From positions 1 through 8,729 of the forward strand of contig CAZFPA010000071.1 in NCBI GenBank assembly GCA_964520975.1: a DNA stretch of 8,729 nucleotides, given 5' to 3'. Numbering within the stretch: position 1 is the first letter of the stretch; each line of letters starts with the position of its first letter. The notes below the pieces were generated by a model, which worked only from the letters and a program-made list of their open reading frames with translations, ran no database searches and was not told the origin of the DNA. The stretch is from CAZFPA01 sp964520975. GTDB taxonomy: Bacteria > Bacillota > Negativicutes > Selenomonadales > Selenomonadaceae. The position numbers were made by a program, and so were the translations under genes. Below are positions 5,730 to 8,729 of the stretch, piece by piece.

Positions 5730-7178
5730 ATGCCAAAATTGCTCCTGTTCCTTTTGGGCCGCACAGCGCTTCTGGCTGGCTGCGGCTTTTTGCTGCCGCT
5801 TGTCGCGGCTCTCATCGAGCGCAGTCCGCTGACGATGGTCTTTGCGATGGCCGCGCTTTTTTCGCTCGCGCTGGGCATCCTGCTCTGCGCCCTCTGCCAC
5901 CAGCACCGCAGCCGCCTTTCCATCCGGGAGGGCGCGGCCTTCCTGCTGCTGGCCTGGCTCGAGCTCACGGGGCTCGGCATGCTACCCTATCTCGCCAGCG
6001 GCGAGCTCCCGCTGCTCGATGCGTTCTTCGAAAGTGTCTCCAGCCTCACAACCACGGGTATCTCCTGTCTGCGCCCGGATGCCCCGCACCTGCTCGTACT
6101 CTGGCGCAGCGTGAGCCAGTGGCTCGGCGGCCTCAACATCCTCGTGCTGCTCACGACGGTGCTGCCACAGGTCAGCGGCTGCTTCGGCATCTCCTTTGCC
6201 GTGCAGAAGAGCATCCATTCCGGACAGCTCATGATCTCGCGCATGGAACGCACGGCTTTTACCGTTGTGCGCATCTATGCGGTGCTCACGATCATCGGCT
6301 GCCTGCTCTATGCCTGCGGCGGCCTGAGCCTCTTCGATGCCGTGAATCTCTCCATGGTCACGCTGTCTACCGGCGGCTGCTACGTCCCTTCTTCCGGCGG
6401 ACTCACGCTGAACGGCTGGCTCATCGCCGCGATCCTGTTCGGCATGCTCGTATCGAGCGGGAACTTCCTGCTCTACTGGCAGTCGATCACCCAGCGGAAG
6501 ATCCGCCATATCCTGCTGGATACCGAGCTGCGGGCCTTCCTGCTGCTCATCCTCGGTGCAGGCGCCTTCGTGGCCTGGCACCTCTGGCGCCTCGGCGTTT
6601 ATGGCCCGGTCGACAGCCTGCTCTACGGTTTTTTCCATGTGGTATCCTTCGCTGGCACGACGGGTCTCTTTGCGGACCGCATTGCGGACTGGCCGGATTT
6701 TGACAAATTCGTGCTGTTCCTGCTGCCTTTTGTCGGCGGCTGCATCGGCTCCCTGGCCGGAGGCTTCAAGATGCTGCGCTTCATCATTCTCGGCAAGACC
6801 GCGCTGACCGAAATGCGCCGCACGCTGCACCCGCACATGGTCGTGCACATCGGCGTGGACGGCAGCACCGTGCCCCAGAAGATCATCGGCCGCATCCTGA
6901 GCTTTTTCTTCCTGTACTTCATCGCATTCTTTACCGCCGTACTCGTGATTTCACTGTCCGGCGTGAGCGAGCTGGAGTCCATGAATATCGCGGCCGGCTG
7001 CCTCACGAGCACAGGACAGCTCGCCCTGCTGGACGGCAGTCCGATGACCATCCTGGGCCTGTCCAACGCCGCGAAGCTCTTCTGCTGCTTCCTGATGATC
7101 CTGGGCAAGCTGGAAATCTTTTCATTCTTGATCGTGCTGCAGGCCGGCTATCTCCGGCTGCAGCACAGCCGCTGGTAA
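5730..7178 (+). CDS. divergent TrkH-family potassium transporter subunit (A2)
   Basis: This 482-residue polytopic membrane protein belongs to the same divergent class as the gene at 1295. Shared features are the N-terminus LLLFLLGR, FFHVVSFA, GGCIGS followed by GGFK (336-347), ISLSG with a following LES, and GKLEIF (459-464), where lysine replaces the canonical arginine. Filter segments are TTTGIS (107-112), STGGCY (213-218), GTTGLF (309-314) and TSTGQL (426-431). All four filter glycines remain, but the flanking residues differ from TrkH: Cys for Phe in repeat 2, Leu for Phe in repeat 3, and Gln after Gly in repeat 4. I chose the ATG at 5730 because AGGGA lies 9 nt upstream and MPKLLLFLLGR aligns with MDFHLLLFLLGR of A1. 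The ATG at 5721, overlapping the trkA stop as ATGA, is a real alternative (485 residues). It probably works with trkH (B2), 18 nt downstream. Confidence 0.89.
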   Translation: MPKLLLFLLGRTALLAGCGFLLPLVAALIERSPLTMVFAMAALFSLALGILLCALCHQHRSRLSIREGAAFLLLAWLELTGLGMLPYLASGELPLLDAFFESVSSLTTTGISCLRPDAPHLLVLWRSVSQWLGGLNILVLLTTVLPQVSGCFGISFAVQKSIHSGQLMISRMERTAFTVVRIYAVLTIIGCLLYACGGLSLFDAVNLSMVTLSTGGCYVPSSGGLTLNGWLIAAILFGMLVSSGNFLLYWQSITQRKIRHILLDTELRAFLLLILGAGAFVAWHLWRLGVYGPVDSLLYGFFHVVSFAGTTGLFADRIADWPDFDKFVLFLLPFVGGCIGSLAGGFKMLRFIILGKTALTEMRRTLHPHMVVHIGVDGSTVPQKIIGRILSFFFLYFIAFFTAVLVISLSGVSELESMNIAAGCLTSTGQLALLDGSPMTILGLSNAAKLFCCFLMILGKLEIFSFLIVLQAGYLRLQHSRW

Positions 7179-7196
7179 GGGAGGAATTCAACCACC

Positions 7197-8651
7197 ATGA
7201 ATCTACAGGTCGTTTCTTATATTCTGGGCCGGCTCTCGCTGGCCACCGGTGTGGCACTCTTCTTCCCTTTTCTGCTCGCACTGGCACTGGCGGAGACGAG
7301 CCGCCTGGCTTTTGCCGGCGCCATCATCACCAGCACAGTGCTCGGTGTCCTGCTCATGGCCTCCGGCCGCCTCATCAGCTCGAAGCTCTCCGTGCGGGAG
7401 GGCATCGCGATCACGGGACTGGGCTGGATCATGGTCACCACGCTGGGCATGCTGCCCTACTCCATCGGCGGCTACCTGCCGGTGCTCGAGGGCATCTTTG
7501 AGAGCATCTCCGGCTTTACGGGCACAGGCGCCACGGTCATCGACAGCATCGAGACCCTGCCGCGCAGCATACTGCTCTGGCGCAGCATGACGCATTGGTT
7601 CGGCGGTCTCGGTATCGTCGTGATCTTTATCGCGCTGCTGCCGCAGGTGGGCCGCGGAGCGGTGCACATGTTCAATGCGGAGTCCACCGGCCCGACCTCC
7701 GACCGGGTGCTGCCACGCATCAAGGCCACGGCTCTCGCGCTTTTCATCATCTACGTGGTCTTCACCCTGGCCGCCTGGATTGCCTTCATGTCCTGCGGCG
7801 TCGATCCGCTCACCGCCATTGACCACGCCTTTTCCACCACGGCCACCGGCGGCTTCTCCACCTACGACACGAGCGTCGCCCATTTCGACAACCCCGCGCT
7901 CGAAGCCTGGATGACCTTTTTCATGGTGCTCTGCGGCGGCAACTTCGGTCTCTACTTCACCGTCTGGAAAAAGGGCCCCCGGGTGCTCTGGAAAAACAGC
8001 GAGTTCAAGGCCTACCTTGTGATGCTCACGGCAGCCACCGCGCTCATCACCTGGAACCTCATGGACGGCATGGACTTCTCGGGCACACAGGCCTTCCGCT
8101 ACGCGGCCTTCCAGGTCGCCTCGATCTCCTCGACGACCGGCTTCGTCTCGAATGACTTCGATGTCTGGCCCTCCTTCTCCAAGCTCCTGATCATCCTGCT
8201 CATGTTCATCGGCGGCTGCGCGGGCTCGACCTCTGGCGGCATCAAGGTCACGCGCTTCGTGCTGCTGTTCAAGATGGTCTACTCGCTCGTCTGGCAGAAG
8301 CTCCATCCCCAGATGCTGGCCCATGTGAAGATGAACGGCCAGGAGATGCCGGAAAACGTGCTCTACAGCGTCGCGCGCTTCTTCTTCGTCTACATCATGC
8401 TCTGCGTGCTCTGGGCCTTCCTGATGATCTGCGACGGCGTACCTGCGCTCGCGGCCATCGGCGTCAGCGTCTCCACCATGGGCAGCTGCGGCCCGGGCTT
8501 CGGCATGACCGGCGCCACCTGCACCTATTCCGGCCTGCCGGAATTCAGCAAGGCCCTGACCTGCGTCTCCATGCTGCTGGGACGCCTGGAGATGTTCACC
8601 CTGCTCGCAATGCTGCAGCCCGCCTTCTGGCGGCAAAAAAAAGGCTGGTGA
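7197..8651 (+). CDS. trkH: Trk potassium uptake system membrane subunit TrkH (B2)
   Basis: This 484-residue canonical TrkH is the same length as the B1 gene. Filter segments are TGTGAT (108-113), ATGGFS (216-221), STTGF (312-316) and SCGPGFG (430-436). LWRSMTHWFGG (127-137), the gating loop GGCAGSTSGG (339-348) and GRLEMF (462-467) are all canonical. Repeat 4, with CGPG, resembles the LGPG type of proteobacterial TrkH more than B1 does. Motifs shared only with B1 include the DFD-WPSFS segment after the third filter, WQKLHPQ (366-372) and the RVLPRI loop (170-175). The ATG at 7197 is preceded by a GGGAGG stretch at 7179-7184, which overlaps nothing but sits rather far from the start (12 nt). 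It is the last gene of the cluster, and its final codons lie inside a hairpin (8640-8667). Confidence 0.94.
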   Translation: MNLQVVSYILGRLSLATGVALFFPFLLALALAETSRLAFAGAIITSTVLGVLLMASGRLISSKLSVREGIAITGLGWIMVTTLGMLPYSIGGYLPVLEGIFESISGFTGTGATVIDSIETLPRSILLWRSMTHWFGGLGIVVIFIALLPQVGRGAVHMFNAESTGPTSDRVLPRIKATALALFIIYVVFTLAAWIAFMSCGVDPLTAIDHAFSTTATGGFSTYDTSVAHFDNPALEAWMTFFMVLCGGNFGLYFTVWKKGPRVLWKNSEFKAYLVMLTAATALITWNLMDGMDFSGTQAFRYAAFQVASISSTTGFVSNDFDVWPSFSKLLIILLMFIGGCAGSTSGGIKVTRFVLLFKMVYSLVWQKLHPQMLAHVKMNGQEMPENVLYSVARFFFVYIMLCVLWAFLMICDGVPALAAIGVSVSTMGSCGPGFGMTGATCTYSGLPEFSKALTCVSMLLGRLEMFTLLAMLQPAFWRQKKGW

Positions 8652-8667
8652 TTGTTCACCAGCCTTT
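8635..8667 (-). terminator. hairpin overlapping the trkH stop, best suited to stop minus-strand transcripts
   Basis: A perfect 12-bp stem (8640-8651 with 8656-8667) has the loop TTGT, and the TGA stop of trkH (B2) is inside it. On the + strand the tail is only TTTCTCTTT. Read on the - strand, the run of eight A at 8635-8642 becomes a T8 tract at the 3' foot of the stem, a good intrinsic terminator. It therefore probably ends a convergent gene lying to the right of the window, and may also help stop the Trk transcript. Confidence 0.7.
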
Positions 8668-8673
8668 CTCTTT

Positions 8674-8710
8674 ACAGCCTCCGCGGCTTCACTCCGGAGG
8701 CTGTTTTTTT
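8674..8710 (+). terminator. Rho-independent terminator of the Trk cluster
   Basis: A perfect 10-bp stem (8674-8683 with 8695-8704) has an 11-nt loop and is followed by a T7 tract (8704-8710). It begins 23 bp after the trkH stop and should end transcription of the five-gene cluster. Confidence 0.93.
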
Positions 8711-8729
8711 GCCTCTGCCCGCTTGTTCA

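Noticed and set aside
7203..8636. Minus-strand open frame of 477 codons antisense to trkH (B2)
   Set aside because: Same cause: a His/Glu/Ala/Gly-rich shadow with no fold or motif, fully covered by a clear TrkH on the + strand.

Overview
The window is a GC-rich bacterial segment with all genes on the + strand. Strong AGGAGG-type ribosome sites, two TTG starts, AT-rich intergenic gaps and Rho-independent hairpin terminators point to a Firmicute. A GC-rich Negativicute (Selenomonas or Mitsuokella type) is my best guess, but it rests on general impression and not on a diagnostic marker.

Layout: (1) Positions 78-1160 form a self-contained cysteine synthase (cysK) unit. It has a near-consensus sigma-70 promoter, a perfect 8-bp inverted repeat over the expected transcription start, and a UUCG-tetraloop terminator. 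(2) A non-coding gap (1161-1294) holds a 9-bp inverted repeat and a weak candidate promoter. (3) Positions 1295-8651 carry five tandem potassium-transport genes: divergent TrkH-like (A1), canonical TrkH (B1), TrkA, divergent TrkH-like (A2), canonical TrkH (B2). (4) Two hairpins at 8640-8710 close the cluster.

The notable feature is the architecture: four complete TrkH-family membrane subunits around one double-RCK TrkA. They fall into two classes in the order A-B-trkA-A-B. The B proteins keep the hallmarks of TrkH: filter glycines, a GSTAGG-like gating loop and a GRLE arginine. The A proteins share their own variants: lysine in place of that arginine, and altered filter and gating-loop sequences. 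A1 also has serine at two alternating filter positions (repeats 2 and 4). I infer that an A+B pair was duplicated as a unit and that A and B may form a heterodimeric Trk channel gated by the shared TrkA. The 163-bp trkA leader contains a CCCTCCC stretch exactly complementary to the trkA ribosome-binding site, which suggests separate translational control of the regulator.
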